A DNA stretch of 35,120 nt from JAZKIX01 sp040384645 (GTDB taxonomy: Bacteria; Pseudomonadota; Gammaproteobacteria; Burkholderiales; Burkholderiaceae_D). The notes beneath the pieces are model-generated. The model did no database searches and was not told the origin of the DNA. It saw only the letters and a program-made list of their open reading frames with translations. Positions 9,105-17,481 of this stretch are shown piece after piece. The first letter of the stretch is position 1, and each line of letters starts with the position of its first letter. The DNA lies in assembly GCA_040384645.1 (NCBI GenBank), contig JAZKIX010000215.1:1-35120 (forward strand), given 5' to 3'. The position numbers and the translations under genes were made by a program.

Positions 9105-9509
9105 ATGCTTCGAGATGAACCAGACATGCCTGAGCAGTTCGACAGCAGGCCGTGGAATCATTTGAAAACCACCTTCGACGTAGAAGCCTGGATTGATCAT
9201 TACAATCGGCATCTGCAACGTTCGCTCGACAACAAGATCGAGGCCGGTTATGGCATCTGTTTCACCATGGTTGCTGGTGGCGAGATCTACATGCATACCA
9301 CGTCCGAGGGCGAAGTTCTGCTGGACGTCATGCCAGACGCGCAATGGGTCACGCCGGCAATTACGGCCGCTACCGGGATCGCCGATCCACAAAGTCAAAT
9401 ATGGATTCTTCCTGCGGAGGCATTGACGCAATTCGTGCTCGGCCTGAGTAGCTTGATCGATTCAAGCAGCACGGTACATACGCACGATTTCAAACTGAAA
9501 AAATACTGA
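9105..9509 (+). CDS. Hypothetical protein, 134 residues
   Basis: ATG at 9105 has GGAAA seven bases upstream. The product is soluble and acidic at the N-terminus, with no signal peptide or membrane segment. The visible pattern is an alpha/beta fold: a helix around AWIDHYNRHLQRSLDN, then the strands GYGICFTMVAGGEIYMHT, GEVLLDVMP and QIWILPAEALTQFVL. I do not recognise a family. It follows panB by 64 bases in the same direction but has no obvious link to pantothenate synthesis. The frame is well supported by length, start context and regular third-position composition. Confidence 0.7.
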   Translation: MLRDEPDMPEQFDSRPWNHLKTTFDVEAWIDHYNRHLQRSLDNKIEAGYGICFTMVAGGEIYMHTTSEGEVLLDVMPDAQWVTPAITAATGIADPQSQIWILPAEALTQFVLGLSSLIDSSSTVHTHDFKLKKY

Positions 9510-9551
9510 TTTCTGCCAGCTGAGCTTAGTTTCAACATTGCTGAATGAACT

Positions 9552-10964
9552 TCATCGGGGCGACGGAAACATTTGATAGATAGCGCCCGCATAATCATCG
9601 GAAACAAGAATATTGCCTTTTGCATCGACGATGGCATCGACCGGACGTCCCCACACGGTGCGCTGATCCGGGTCGATGACAAAACCGGTGATCAAGTCTA
9701 TTTCAACCCCAGCCGTGCCGGTATCAGTCACGGGGATGTAAATGACTTTGTAACCTGCATCGAGCCGGGTGCAGTTCCAGCAACCATGCAAGGCCAGCAC
9801 CGCACCGTGGCGATAAGCCGCAGGCACGTTGGTGCCCGTCAAAAAACTCATACCCAAAGCAGCCGAATGGGCACGAATTCCTTTCGATGCGCGGTCGACC
9901 GTAGCGCAATCGAGTTTTGTCCCATCTTTATTCAAGGCAAAATCCCGCACCAGCCCAAGTGCACTCATTTGCGGATTCGGCAGGGAATTGCAAAATGGCC
10001 AGCCATAATTGCCGCCATCGCGAACCCGGGTAAACAAATCAGGAGGATTTTGATTTACAAACGCTGGCAACAATTTGCCGTAATCGCTTTGTCCATCGCC
10101 ATCGAAGTCATTGTCGAAGGGATATAACATCTGGTCGCGACTATTGACGGCAACCCATAACTCATTGCTGCCAGGCCGAAAATCGAGGCCTTCGGCATTG
10201 CGCACACCTCTTGCATACAAACGTTGACCGCTGCCGTCGGCATTAAACTCATAGATTGCGCCGCGTAGTGGATTGCTGCTGGTATCTTCAATACACGCAT
10301 TGCAGGTGGAAGCAATCGATACGTACAGCCTGTGATCGGCCGATAGCGCAATGTTTTTCAACTGATGTGAGTACGCTCCCTTTAATTCAGGTAAGGATAC
10401 GTTCGGCAAATTATCGACCACCACCGTGCGCTGTCCGGTCTGGGTATCGCCGAGGTTATAAACCGATCTGGTGACCCGGTTTGTTTCTGCCAGATAAAGA
10501 TAAATCTGATTGCCAATCTGGTGAAACACCATGTCGTGCGGCAAGTTAAGACCGGTCGCAAAATTAAAACTCGTCGGTACCGCAGCGCCGGTGTCGCGCA
10601 ATAAGGTGATTTTGCCAGCGCCGGGGTTCGACACCAGGATGTCACCATTCGGTGCGCGCGCCATAAAACGGGCGCCATCGACCCGCGCCCATAATTTGAT
10701 GCCAAAGCCCGGTGGAATCGTCAGGAATCGTGGCGTATTGAATGGTGCGACAGCAGTCAGCGCATCCGGCACTTGTACCCGCGTGCGAACCGTCGCAGCC
10801 GCTGCTGGCGTATCACGCACAACCGGCGTCGTCGTGACAGCACCACCGGAGCCGCCGCCACACGCCGAACAAGCCGCCACGACAATCATCTGCACCATCC
10901 ATGCCGCCAGACGCTTGGAGATAACAGCGGGTACTTCAATGAATCGACTTGGCTCCGTGTTCAT
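9552..10964 (-). CDS. PQQ-dependent sugar (glucose/sorbosone-type) dehydrogenase, lipoprotein
   Basis: The protein has 470 residues starting at ATG 10964; a longer in-frame start at 11018 would add 18 non-signal residues. The N-terminus has a hydrophobic stretch ending VVAACSACGGGSGG, consistent with a lipoprotein signal followed by a Gly-rich and Ala/Thr-rich linker. The rest is a six-bladed beta-propeller of the glucose/sorbosone dehydrogenase type: GFGIKLWARV, APNGDILVSN, LPHDMVFH, GVRNAEGLDFRPGSNELW, RDGGNYGWPFC and GNILVSDDYAGAIYQ. A calcium-loop-like DFDGDGQSD occurs mid-protein. Such proteins oxidise sugars or other alcohols in the periplasm with PQQ, but many homologues are uncharacterised. 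It is convergent with the unknown 134-residue gene, separated by 42 bases. Confidence 0.82.
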   Translation of the reverse strand: MNTEPSRFIEVPAVISKRLAAWMVQMIVVAACSACGGGSGGAVTTTPVVRDTPAAAATVRTRVQVPDALTAVAPFNTPRFLTIPPGFGIKLWARVDGARFMARAPNGDILVSNPGAGKITLLRDTGAAVPTSFNFATGLNLPHDMVFHQIGNQIYLYLAETNRVTRSVYNLGDTQTGQRTVVVDNLPNVSLPELKGAYSHQLKNIALSADHRLYVSIASTCNACIEDTSSNPLRGAIYEFNADGSGQRLYARGVRNAEGLDFRPGSNELWVAVNSRDQMLYPFDNDFDGDGQSDYGKLLPAFVNQNPPDLFTRVRDGGNYGWPFCNSLPNPQMSALGLVRDFALNKDGTKLDCATVDRASKGIRAHSAALGMSFLTGTNVPAAYRHGAVLALHGCWNCTRLDAGYKVIYIPVTDTGTAGVEIDLITGFVIDPDQRTVWGRPVDAIVDAKGNILVSDDYAGAIYQMFPSPR

Positions 10965-11361
10965 ATGAGTGCAGTCCCAATGGAAATAGATTGATGACAA
11001 TTCAGCATGGAGCAACATGGGAGTTTGCGTTTGCGGTCAATCAAAAATAGGCTGGATCAGCTTAATTTGAGCGTATCACAGCACAATTTTGCAACGTGAA
11101 GCACGCAGCTCGCCTTGTAGCTTAAAGCCACGATAAGAGCACTTTATCGGTGGATGCCGTGTTCTTATGGAAAGTATAGGATTACAACAGCGCGCAAACC
11201 AGCTATCATCTCGTCCCGACACTACTTGGCTCATTTTTTGCTAATCAAATCAGATTAGTGGTGAGTTAGCCAGATAGTAAGCAAGATAGAATGCTGACCG
11301 AATCAACGCCGGAGGTACTTCGGCCGCGCCGCAAAATCCTTTACTTGGCAATGAAGACACT
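10965..11361. other. Intergenic region between divergent dehydrogenase and carbonic anhydrase genes
   Basis: About 400 bases with no supportable gene. It must hold two divergent promoters. An imperfect inverted repeat, CCACGATAA (11128-11136) / TTATCGGTGG (11143-11152), lies near its centre and could be an operator or small hairpin. No T-run follows it. Confidence 0.4.
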
Positions 11362-12030
11362 ATGACCGAACCGATTAAAGACAATCTCGCACTCGAACAA
11401 CTACTCAACAAGAATCGTGCGTGGGCAGCCTCGATGGTTGCCACTGACAGCAATTTTTTCAAAAACCTTGCCGCGCAACAAACGCCCGAATATCTATGGA
11501 TCGGTTGTTCCGACAGTCGGGTGCCAGCCAACGAAATCGTCGATTTGGCGCCGGGCGAATTGTTCGTCCATCGCAATATCGCCAATGTGGTAGTCCATAG
11601 CGATTTAAATTGCCTATCGGTATTGCAATTCGCAATCGAAGTTTTGAATGTGAAACACGTGATCGTGTCTGGCCACTATGGCTGTTCCGGCGTGCATGCT
11701 GCCTTGGCACGCAAGCGGGTTGGCCTGGCCGACAACTGGCTGCGACATGTACAAGATGTACACCAGAAGCATGAGAAATATCTTGGTGACGCCTTACCTG
11801 GTCGGGTGCGGCAAGATCGTCTGTGCGAACTCAATGTGATCGAGCAGGTGGTCAATGTTTGCCAGACCACAATCGTGCAGGACGCCTGGGAGCGTGGGCA
11901 AGACTTGACCGTACATGGCTGGATCTACGGGCTGCACGATGGACTGTTGCGCGACTTGGGCATGACCATCAGCAAGCCGGAAGAATTGGCGCCGAAGCTG
12001 GCAAGCAGTCTTGCCTTGTACGATCAATAA
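11362..12030 (+). CDS. can: Beta-class carbonic anhydrase
   Basis: The protein has 222 residues, the normal size for the E. coli Can type. It interconverts CO2 and bicarbonate in the cytoplasm. The zinc ligands are all present: Cys49 and Asp51 in WIGCSDSRVP, His105 and Cys108 in GHYGCSGV. Arg53 forms the Asp-Arg dyad typical of the class. The family stretches NIANVV and WIYGLHDGLL are also present. ATG at 11362 follows a weak ribosome-binding site. The gene stands alone and is followed by a strong terminator at 12107. Confidence 0.96.
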   Translation: MTEPIKDNLALEQLLNKNRAWAASMVATDSNFFKNLAAQQTPEYLWIGCSDSRVPANEIVDLAPGELFVHRNIANVVVHSDLNCLSVLQFAIEVLNVKHVIVSGHYGCSGVHAALARKRVGLADNWLRHVQDVHQKHEKYLGDALPGRVRQDRLCELNVIEQVVNVCQTTIVQDAWERGQDLTVHGWIYGLHDGLLRDLGMTISKPEELAPKLASSLALYDQ

Positions 12031-12106
12031 AATATTGGTTTGACGAACCATTCGCCTGTCGGTTTCGCAAGCGGCGGATGATGAACGTCAACCATGATTT
12101 GGAGCA

Positions 12107-12134
12107 AAGAAGCAGTCCGAAGGGGCTGCTTCTT
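12107..12134 (+). terminator. Rho-independent terminator after can
   Basis: A twelve-pair stem AAGAAGCAGTCC / GGGCTGCTTCTT (one G-U pair) with a GAAG tetraloop, followed by TATTT. Confidence 0.8.
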
Positions 12135-12198
12135 TATTTCGTCAGCTATTCTGGCAATTCTATGTGGCGAGGTGTGCGACCAACTCGAGGTTCAATTT

Positions 12199-12795
12199 TC
12201 ATTCCGATTTTTCCGCCAGCAATTGCCGCTTGAGGATATTGTCCACCGGCTTGTCGCCCAGCCAGATTTTTAGCAGTGCATTGTAAAAATCTTCATCGGG
12301 GAAATTTTCCGATAGTTTTTTACCATTCAATTGAATTGAAGTGCCGGTGCCGGGGATCCAATCGACGGTAATCAAATCGCCTTTTTTCAATTCCGGAATT
12401 TTAGAAAACATTTCGCCAAATTTCAGCATCTGGGCCACAAATTTCGATTTCTCAGCTTTAGTCGAATTGTTGCTGATACCGTCTAAAAAACCTTGGCCGA
12501 ACTGCTCTGCGCTAACTTCGCGCAACATCACCAAAGTCACCCGCTTGGGACCGGGCGCAGCCAGCACTTCGGGAACACTGGCCTTTTTGCTGCTCAAATA
12601 AAGGCCGGCTACATAGACCTTAAAGAAAACTTTGGTACGTACGCCAGCGCCGTTCAACACCAACTCTTGATCGGCAACGCTCGCGGTATTGTCCAGTTTG
12701 ATGCCATTGACTTCGACCGCACGCACGCTTTGGCTTAAACCAAGTAACACCCCAAACATCGCGATAAACCATTTGATGCGAATGCCACCAGTCAT
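12199..12795 (-). CDS. Chalcone isomerase-like periplasmic protein
   Basis: The protein has 198 residues. I chose ATG 12795 because GGGAGG sits five bases before it; an upstream TTG would use the ribosome-binding site itself as codons. A signal peptide is clear (residues 1-23, ending SVRA). The mature protein fits the bacterial chalcone-isomerase-like domain: VEVNGIKLDNTA, GAGVRTKVFFKVYVAGLYL, LVMLREVSAEQFGQGFLDGI, WIPGTGTSIQLNGK and LLKIWLGDKPVD. Members are secreted in bacteria and usually lack a proven chalcone isomerase activity; they may bind fatty-acid-like ligands. It lies downstream of dnaJ on the same strand but behind a strong terminator, so it is likely transcribed separately. Confidence 0.87.
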   Translation of the reverse strand: MTGGIRIKWFIAMFGVLLGLSQSVRAVEVNGIKLDNTASVADQELVLNGAGVRTKVFFKVYVAGLYLSSKKASVPEVLAAPGPKRVTLVMLREVSAEQFGQGFLDGISNNSTKAEKSKFVAQMLKFGEMFSKIPELKKGDLITVDWIPGTGTSIQLNGKKLSENFPDEDFYNALLKIWLGDKPVDNILKRQLLAEKSE

Positions 12796-12897
12796 AAGGC
12801 CTCCCAAATATACGCATGCGCCATCGCATGGCCGGCCAATATAGCACGAACGTACTTTTATGCGAAAATGCTATCGTAAAAAGTTGTTTGTAAAACC

Positions 12898-12936
12898 AAA
12901 AAAACCGCTACCCCATGAGGGGCAACGGTTTTTTTT
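12898..12936 (-). terminator. Terminator after dnaJ (bidirectional shape)
   Basis: An A-run and ACCG, then CCCC/GGGG inner pairs, then CGGT and a T-run; on the minus strand the stem is followed by eight T. It closes the grpE-dnaK-dnaJ operon about 30 bases after the dnaJ stop. Confidence 0.88.
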
Positions 12937-12965
12937 GAGTACTTCATGTTCAGTTCAGATTTCAA

Positions 12966-14105
12966 TCAGTCGAAAAACGCCTTGACTTTATCCATCCAAG
13001 ATTTGCTTTGCGGATTGTGTTTGGCACCACCTTCGACGGTCAATTTCTCAAAATCGCGCAATAAATCCTTTTGCCGATCTGTTAATTTAACCGGTGTCTC
13101 GATCACGACGTGGCAAAACAAATCGCCCGCGTAACCCGACCGCACACCCTTGATCCCTTTGCCGCGCAGGCGGAACGTCTTGCCCGATTGGGTACCTTCA
13201 GGAATCGTGAAAGATGCCTTGCCGCTCAAGGTTGGCACTTCGATTTCGCCGCCCAAGGCCGCCTTGGAGAATGAGATCGGCATTTCACAATGCATATCGT
13301 CGCCTTCGCGCTGAAATACCGCATGTGGCTTGATATGAATTTCGACATACAGATCGCCTGGCGGCCCACCGTTGGTACCTGGCTCGCCGTTGCCGGATGA
13401 ACGGATGCGCATGCCATCGTCGATCCCGGACGGAATCTTGACTTCTAACGTCTTATTGCGTTTGATCCGCCCTGCTCCGCCGCACGGTGCGCACGGGTCG
13501 GTAATCATTTTGCCGGTGCCATGGCACTTAGGACAGGTTTGTTGAATACTGAAGAAACCTTGCTGCATCCGTACTTGGCCGTGACCAGCGCACGTGGTAC
13601 AGGTCACTGGTGAAGTGCCAGGCTTGGCGCCGGAACCATTACAGGTTTCGCATTTATCCCAGGACGGTACACGAATCGTGGTGTCAAATCCGTGAGCGGC
13701 CTGTTCTAGCGTGATCTCAAGGTTGTAGCGCAAATCTGCGCCGCGATACACTTGCGGCCCGGCGCCACGGCCACCACGCGCTGCGCCGCCACCGAAAATA
13801 TCGCCAAAAATATCGCCAAACGAATCGGCAAAACCGCCGCCATTGCCGCCGCCAAAACCACCGCCGCCACCCATATTCGGATCGACGCCGGCATGGCCGT
13901 AGCGATCATAAGCTTCGCGCTTTTCGGGATTGGTCAACATCTCGTAGGCTTCTTTAGCCTCTTTGAATTTATCTTCCGATTCCTTGCTATCCGGGTTGCG
14001 ATCCGGATGGTATTTCATCGCGAGCTTGCGATACGACTTCTTGATCTCGTCGTCGGTTGCATTCTTTGCGACACCAAGTGTCTCGTAATAATCACGCTTC
14101 GCCAT
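12966..14105 (-). CDS. dnaJ: Chaperone protein DnaJ
   Basis: The protein has 379 residues. DnaJ is the Hsp40 co-chaperone that delivers unfolded clients to DnaK and stimulates its ATPase. I chose ATG 14105, giving the standard MAKRDYYETLGV start; an upstream in-frame start adds 20 residues that are not family-like. The J domain has HPD at residues 33-35. A Gly/Phe-rich linker follows (about 75-115). Four zinc repeats are intact: CETCNGSG, CTTCAGHG, CPKCHGTG and CAPCGGAG. The C-terminal client-binding domains end with the usual dimerisation segment. It is the last gene of grpE-dnaK-dnaJ, 135 bases after dnaK. Confidence 0.98.
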   Translation of the reverse strand: MAKRDYYETLGVAKNATDDEIKKSYRKLAMKYHPDRNPDSKESEDKFKEAKEAYEMLTNPEKREAYDRYGHAGVDPNMGGGGGFGGGNGGGFADSFGDIFGDIFGGGAARGGRGAGPQVYRGADLRYNLEITLEQAAHGFDTTIRVPSWDKCETCNGSGAKPGTSPVTCTTCAGHGQVRMQQGFFSIQQTCPKCHGTGKMITDPCAPCGGAGRIKRNKTLEVKIPSGIDDGMRIRSSGNGEPGTNGGPPGDLYVEIHIKPHAVFQREGDDMHCEMPISFSKAALGGEIEVPTLSGKASFTIPEGTQSGKTFRLRGKGIKGVRSGYAGDLFCHVVIETPVKLTDRQKDLLRDFEKLTVEGGAKHNPQSKSWMDKVKAFFD

Positions 14106-14240
14106 CGTATGTCCACATTTATCTAAACGAAAACGCCGAGTAATGCATCGCTCGCACGACCGCATTCACTCGGCGCGTCATCGCGGCGCTGCATGCAAGT
14201 GAAACACAGCGTCGCGCGACAGTCAGCCTTACTAGTTTTA

Positions 14241-16106
14241 TTACTTGTCTTTTACTTCTTTAAAATCAGCATCAACGACATCGTCTTCCTTTGGCTTGGA
14301 TTCTGACGCGTCAGCACCCGCAGCTTCGGCAGAAGCACCAGCCGCTTGTTGCGCTTGCATGTCTGCGTACATCTTCTCACCCAGCTTTTGCGAAACGGTC
14401 GAGAGCGCTGCGATCTTGGCGTCGATCTCGGCCTTGTCACCAGCCTTTTGCGCGCCTTCCAAGTCGGCAATCGCTGCCTCGATTTTTTCTTTTTCGCCGG
14501 CTTCCAGCTTGTCGCCGTATTCAGTCAAGGACTTGCGGGTCGAATGCACCAGCGCATCGGCTTGATTGCGCGATTCAGCCAGTTCCTTCAGCTTGTGATC
14601 TTCTTCTGCATTGAGCTCGGCATCCTTCACCATCTTTTGGATTTCAGCCTCGGTCAAACCGGAATTGGCCTTGATCGTGATCTTGTTTTCCTTGCCGGTG
14701 GCCTTGTCCTTGGCACCAACATGCAAGATACCGTTGGCGTCGATGTCGAACGTCACTTCAATTTGCGGTGTGCCACGTGCCGATGGCGGAATGCCTTCCA
14801 GATTGAATTCGCCCAAGCCTTTATTGCCGGCCGCGATTTCGCGCTCACCCTGGAATACCTTGATCGTTACCGCAGGCTGGTTGTCGTCGGCAGTCGAAAA
14901 TACTTGGCTAAACTTGGTCGGGATCGTAGTATTTTTGTGAATCATCTTGGTCATCACGCCACCCAAGGTCTCAATCCCCAAGGACAACGGTGTCACGTCG
15001 AGCAACAACAGATCCTTGCGCTCACCGGACAAAACTGAACCCTGGATCGCCGCACCCACTGCGACCGCTTCATCCGGATTGACATCCTTGCGTGGATCTT
15101 TGCCGAAGAATTCGCGTACTTTTTCTTGCACCTTTGGCATACGGGTCATACCGCCGACCAGGATGATATCGTCGATTTCGGATACCTTAACACCAGCGTC
15201 CTTGATCGCGATCTTGCACGGCTCGATGGTTTGCGCGATCAAATCTTCGACCAGCGACTCCAGCTTGGCGCGGGTCATTTTCAAGTTCAAATGCACTGGC
15301 GCGCCATTGGCCATCGCAATGTAGGGCTCGTTGATTTCGGTTTGCTGCGAGGATGACAATTCGATCTTAGCGCGCTCGGCTGAAGCCTTGATACGCTGCA
15401 AAGCGATTGGATCTTTTTTCAGGTCGAGGCCATTGATCTTCTTGAATTCATCAATGATGAAATCGATGATGCGTTGGTCAAAATCTTCACCGCCGAGGAA
15501 GGTATCGCCATTGGTCGACAACACTTCAAATTGTTTTTCGCCATCGACATCAGCGATTTCAATAATGGAGACGTCGAAGGTTCCGCCGCCCAAGTCATNN
15601 NNNNNNNNCTTGACATCCAGACCGGCAATCCGGCCGGCATCCTTGGTGGCTTGACGCTGTGCATCATTGAAATACGCCGGCACCGTGATTACAGCTTCGG
15701 TGACTTCTTCGCCGAGGTAATCTTCAGCGGTTTTTTTCATTTTGCGCAACACTTCTGCGGAAATTTGCGGTGGCGCCAGCTTTTTGTCGCGTACCGACAC
15801 CCATGCATCGCCATTGTCTGCCTTGACGATCGAATATGGCATCAGGCCGATATCCTTTTGCACGGCTTTTTCTTCAAACTTGCGGCCGATCAGGCGCTTG
15901 ACTGCGTACAGCGTATTTTTAGGATTGGTCACCGCTTGGCGCTTGGCCGGTGCGCCTACCAGAATTTCGCCATCTTCTTGATAAGCGATGATCGATGGCG
16001 TGGTACGCGCGCCTTCCGAGTTCTCGATTACCTTAGGTTGGCCACCTTCCATAATGGAGACGCAGGAGTTGGTTGTTCCCAGATCGATGCCGATAATTCT
16101 ACCCAT
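14241..16106 (-). CDS. dnaK: Chaperone protein DnaK (Hsp70), with an internal assembly gap
   Basis: The sequence encodes 621 codons including four undefined ones. DnaK is the ATP-driven Hsp70. The start MGRIIGIDLGTTNSCVSIMEG is canonical, and the nucleotide-binding domain continues through PAYFNDAQRQATKDAGRIAG. The N run at 15599-15608 follows GLDVK, and the frame resumes at DLGGGTFDVSI, so the conserved segment with the INEPTAAAL motif (about 27 residues) is missing. Restoring it gives about 644 residues, the usual length. Frame is kept across the gap. The linker DVTPLSLGIETLGG, the substrate domain and the acidic C-terminus are intact. A sigma-32-like promoter lies in the grpE-dnaK space in addition to the one before grpE. 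Confidence 0.98.
   Translation of the reverse strand: MGRIIGIDLGTTNSCVSIMEGGQPKVIENSEGARTTPSIIAYQEDGEILVGAPAKRQAVTNPKNTLYAVKRLIGRKFEEKAVQKDIGLMPYSIVKADNGDAWVSVRDKKLAPPQISAEVLRKMKKTAEDYLGEEVTEAVITVPAYFNDAQRQATKDAGRIAGLDVKXXXXDLGGGTFDVSIIEIADVDGEKQFEVLSTNGDTFLGGEDFDQRIIDFIIDEFKKINGLDLKKDPIALQRIKASAERAKIELSSSQQTEINEPYIAMANGAPVHLNLKMTRAKLESLVEDLIAQTIEPCKIAIKDAGVKVSEIDDIILVGGMTRMPKVQEKVREFFGKDPRKDVNPDEAVAVGAAIQGSVLSGERKDLLLLDVTPLSLGIETLGGVMTKMIHKNTTIPTKFSQVFSTADDNQPAVTIKVFQGEREIAAGNKGLGEFNLEGIPPSARGTPQIEVTFDIDANGILHVGAKDKATGKENKITIKANSGLTEAEIQKMVKDAELNAEEDHKLKELAESRNQADALVHSTRKSLTEYGDKLEAGEKEKIEAAIADLEGAQKAGDKAEIDAKIAALSTVSQKLGEKMYADMQAQQAAGASAEAAGADASESKPKEDDVVDADFKEVKDK
15599..15608. other. Assembly gap (10 N) inside dnaK
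   Basis: Both flanks are native dnaK. From family conservation about 79 bases are hidden behind the ten N. Confidence 0.95.
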
Positions 16107-16154
16107 GATATTTTCCTTTTGTTTAACAGAGCTCTTACTGCTCAGATAATTCTA

Positions 16155-16182
16155 ATGTGTGGAAAAAATAGGCGGTTTCAAG
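16155..16182 (-). promoter_or_regulatory. Probable sigma-32 promoter of dnaK
   Basis: On the minus strand CTTGAAA (16182-16176), a 13-base spacer and CCACACAT (16162-16155). The -35 is perfect; the -10 deviates from CCCCATnT at two positions. It lies about 50 bases before the dnaK start, inside the operon. Confidence 0.55.
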
Positions 16183-16225
16183 ATGTTTTTGATTCAAAAA
16201 TCATGAAATCCGCATCTTTTTATTT

Positions 16226-16777
16226 TTATTTTGCTTGCGCTACCGTCACAATCGCCGGGCGCAACAGGCGGTCTGAAATCATGTAACCTTTTTGCAGTAC
16301 GGTAACGACCGTATTGGCTTCTTGCTCGGAAGGCACCATCGATACCGCTTGATGCTTCATCGGGTCGAGCTTGTCGCCGGCTGCAGGCAAGACTTCAATC
16401 AACTTGTTTTTCTCGAATGCAGCCGACAATTGTTTCAGCGTCATTTCAACGCCTTCTTTCAAGGATTGCACTGATGGCGTTTCTACCTTCAGTGCCATTT
16501 CTAGGCTGTCCTTGACGGGAACCATTGCCTCGGCGAAGCCTTCGATGGCAAATTTATACGCTTTGGCGATATCTTCCTGAGCACGACGGCGAATGTTTTC
16601 GCCTTCGGCTTTGGCGCGCATGAAAGCGTCATGCATTTCTACCGCGCGCGATTCGGCGGCGATCAAGGCGGCTTCCAGGCTTGCCACATCGGCTACTGGC
16701 GTTAAAGCTTCCGCTTCGGCTCCTTCTGCCCCATTTGTTTGTTCCATTTTTTCTACCGGGATATTCGGGTCTTGCAT
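16226..16777 (-). CDS. grpE: Nucleotide exchange factor GrpE
   Basis: The protein has 183 residues. GrpE dimers release ADP from DnaK. I chose ATG 16777, which has GGAGG eight bases upstream; a longer in-frame start adds seven residues and overlaps the ribosome-binding site. The acidic N-terminal tail and long coiled-coil helix (AALIAAESRAVEMHDAFMRA) lead into the GrpE signature region: AKAEGENIRRRAQ, FAIEGFAEAMVPVKDSLEMA and the C-terminal VVTVLQKGYMISDRLLRPA. It is the first gene of the heat-shock operon; dnaK follows after about 120 bases. Confidence 0.97.
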   Translation of the reverse strand: MQDPNIPVEKMEQTNGAEGAEAEALTPVADVASLEAALIAAESRAVEMHDAFMRAKAEGENIRRRAQEDIAKAYKFAIEGFAEAMVPVKDSLEMALKVETPSVQSLKEGVEMTLKQLSAAFEKNKLIEVLPAAGDKLDPMKHQAVSMVPSEQEANTVVTVLQKGYMISDRLLRPAIVTVAQAK

Positions 16778-16890
16778 CAAAAAACCTCCAACAATCAATG
16801 ACGTAAGGAAACGTCCAAAAAAAGCGACGAACGCCGACTTAATAAGCCGGCTCGCCTTCCAAATATTGCCTTAACGAAAACACTTACTAC

Positions 16891-16918
16891 AAATGGGGTT
16901 ATCCCGACTTATTTCAAG
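16891..16918 (-). promoter_or_regulatory. Sigma-32 promoter of grpE-dnaK-dnaJ
   Basis: On the minus strand CTTGAAA (16918-16912), a 13-base spacer, then CCCCATTT (16898-16891), a near-exact match to the heat-shock consensus CTTGAAA-N13-CCCCATnT. It is about 115 bases upstream of grpE. No CIRCE element (TTAGCACTC-N9-GAGTGCTAA) is present here, so the operon looks sigma-32 driven and not directly HrcA-repressed. Confidence 0.88.
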
Positions 16919-17104
16919 CGCGATTCGCGATCACATGCTAAATACACCAAAAAATTTTGGATATATCTCAGATAACTTTTGTTACAAAATTTACAGCATG
17001 AGAAATAGCATTTTGCTGCGCGTGCAGTAATATGAATTTCACGGGTTGTCATTCTTGCATTTAATTACCAAGACTGGTGAAATTTCATCAAACATGGAGT
17101 TGCT

Positions 17105-17206
17105 ATGAAATTGCCTCTTATCTCACTGACCGTTGTCGTGTACACCATCTTGGCGGTAGCCTGGATTTGCTATTCACAATTGAGTTCTCAATTGAATGCC
17201 GGTTGA
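17105..17206 (+). CDS. Small single-pass membrane peptide, 33 residues
   Basis: ATG at 17105 has GGAG five bases upstream (ATGGAGTTGCTATG). The peptide starts MKLPLISLTVVVYTILAVAW, giving one hydrophobic helix near residues 4-23, followed by a short polar tail with SQLSSQLNAG. It is divergent from grpE. I do not recognise it; length and shape are like the small accessory membrane peptides of respiratory or transport complexes, but no partner gene is adjacent. Support comes from the ribosome-binding site and the clear helix; it is short enough to arise by chance. Confidence 0.5.
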   Translation: MKLPLISLTVVVYTILAVAWICYSQLSSQLNAG

Positions 17207-17481
17207 TGCGGCTCATCTCGACAATAGCCACGGCGTCTCCGCTTAATTTTGACGCCGCTGACCGCTTGGCTCTAAGGTGGGGCTAGCGCGAGTGCTAGCC
17301 TAGCTTAAATTCGGCGCGCTATTTTAGCAGCACTAATTTTCCAACTCGTTTTTTTTGCGGCTACTGATTCTTCAAACTTGAATTTAATAGGGGGTATAGG
17401 CTTATTTACCCCTTATCCCGCAGGCGTTTATTGACGCTTCAAAAATACATACACCAGTATATTTTCTTCTTACAAGCAATT
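17207..17481. other. Intergenic region between the small peptide gene and hemH
   Basis: It holds a perfect hairpin GGCTAGC-gcgagt-GCTAGCC at 17281-17300 with no following T-run, perhaps a weak terminator or protein site for the small peptide gene. The third, imperfect copy of the ATACT-N6-AGTAT motif is at 17445-17460, about 20 bases beyond the hemH stop codon. Confidence 0.4.

Noticed and set aside
14245..15038. Long plus-strand frames antisense to dnaK
   Set aside because: Shadow frames of a highly biased coding sequence; dnaK itself is unambiguous.
17281..17300. GAGTGCTAG half-site considered as part of a CIRCE element
   Set aside because: The matching TTAGCACTC arm at nine-base spacing is absent; the sequence is instead a short GGCTAGC hairpin.
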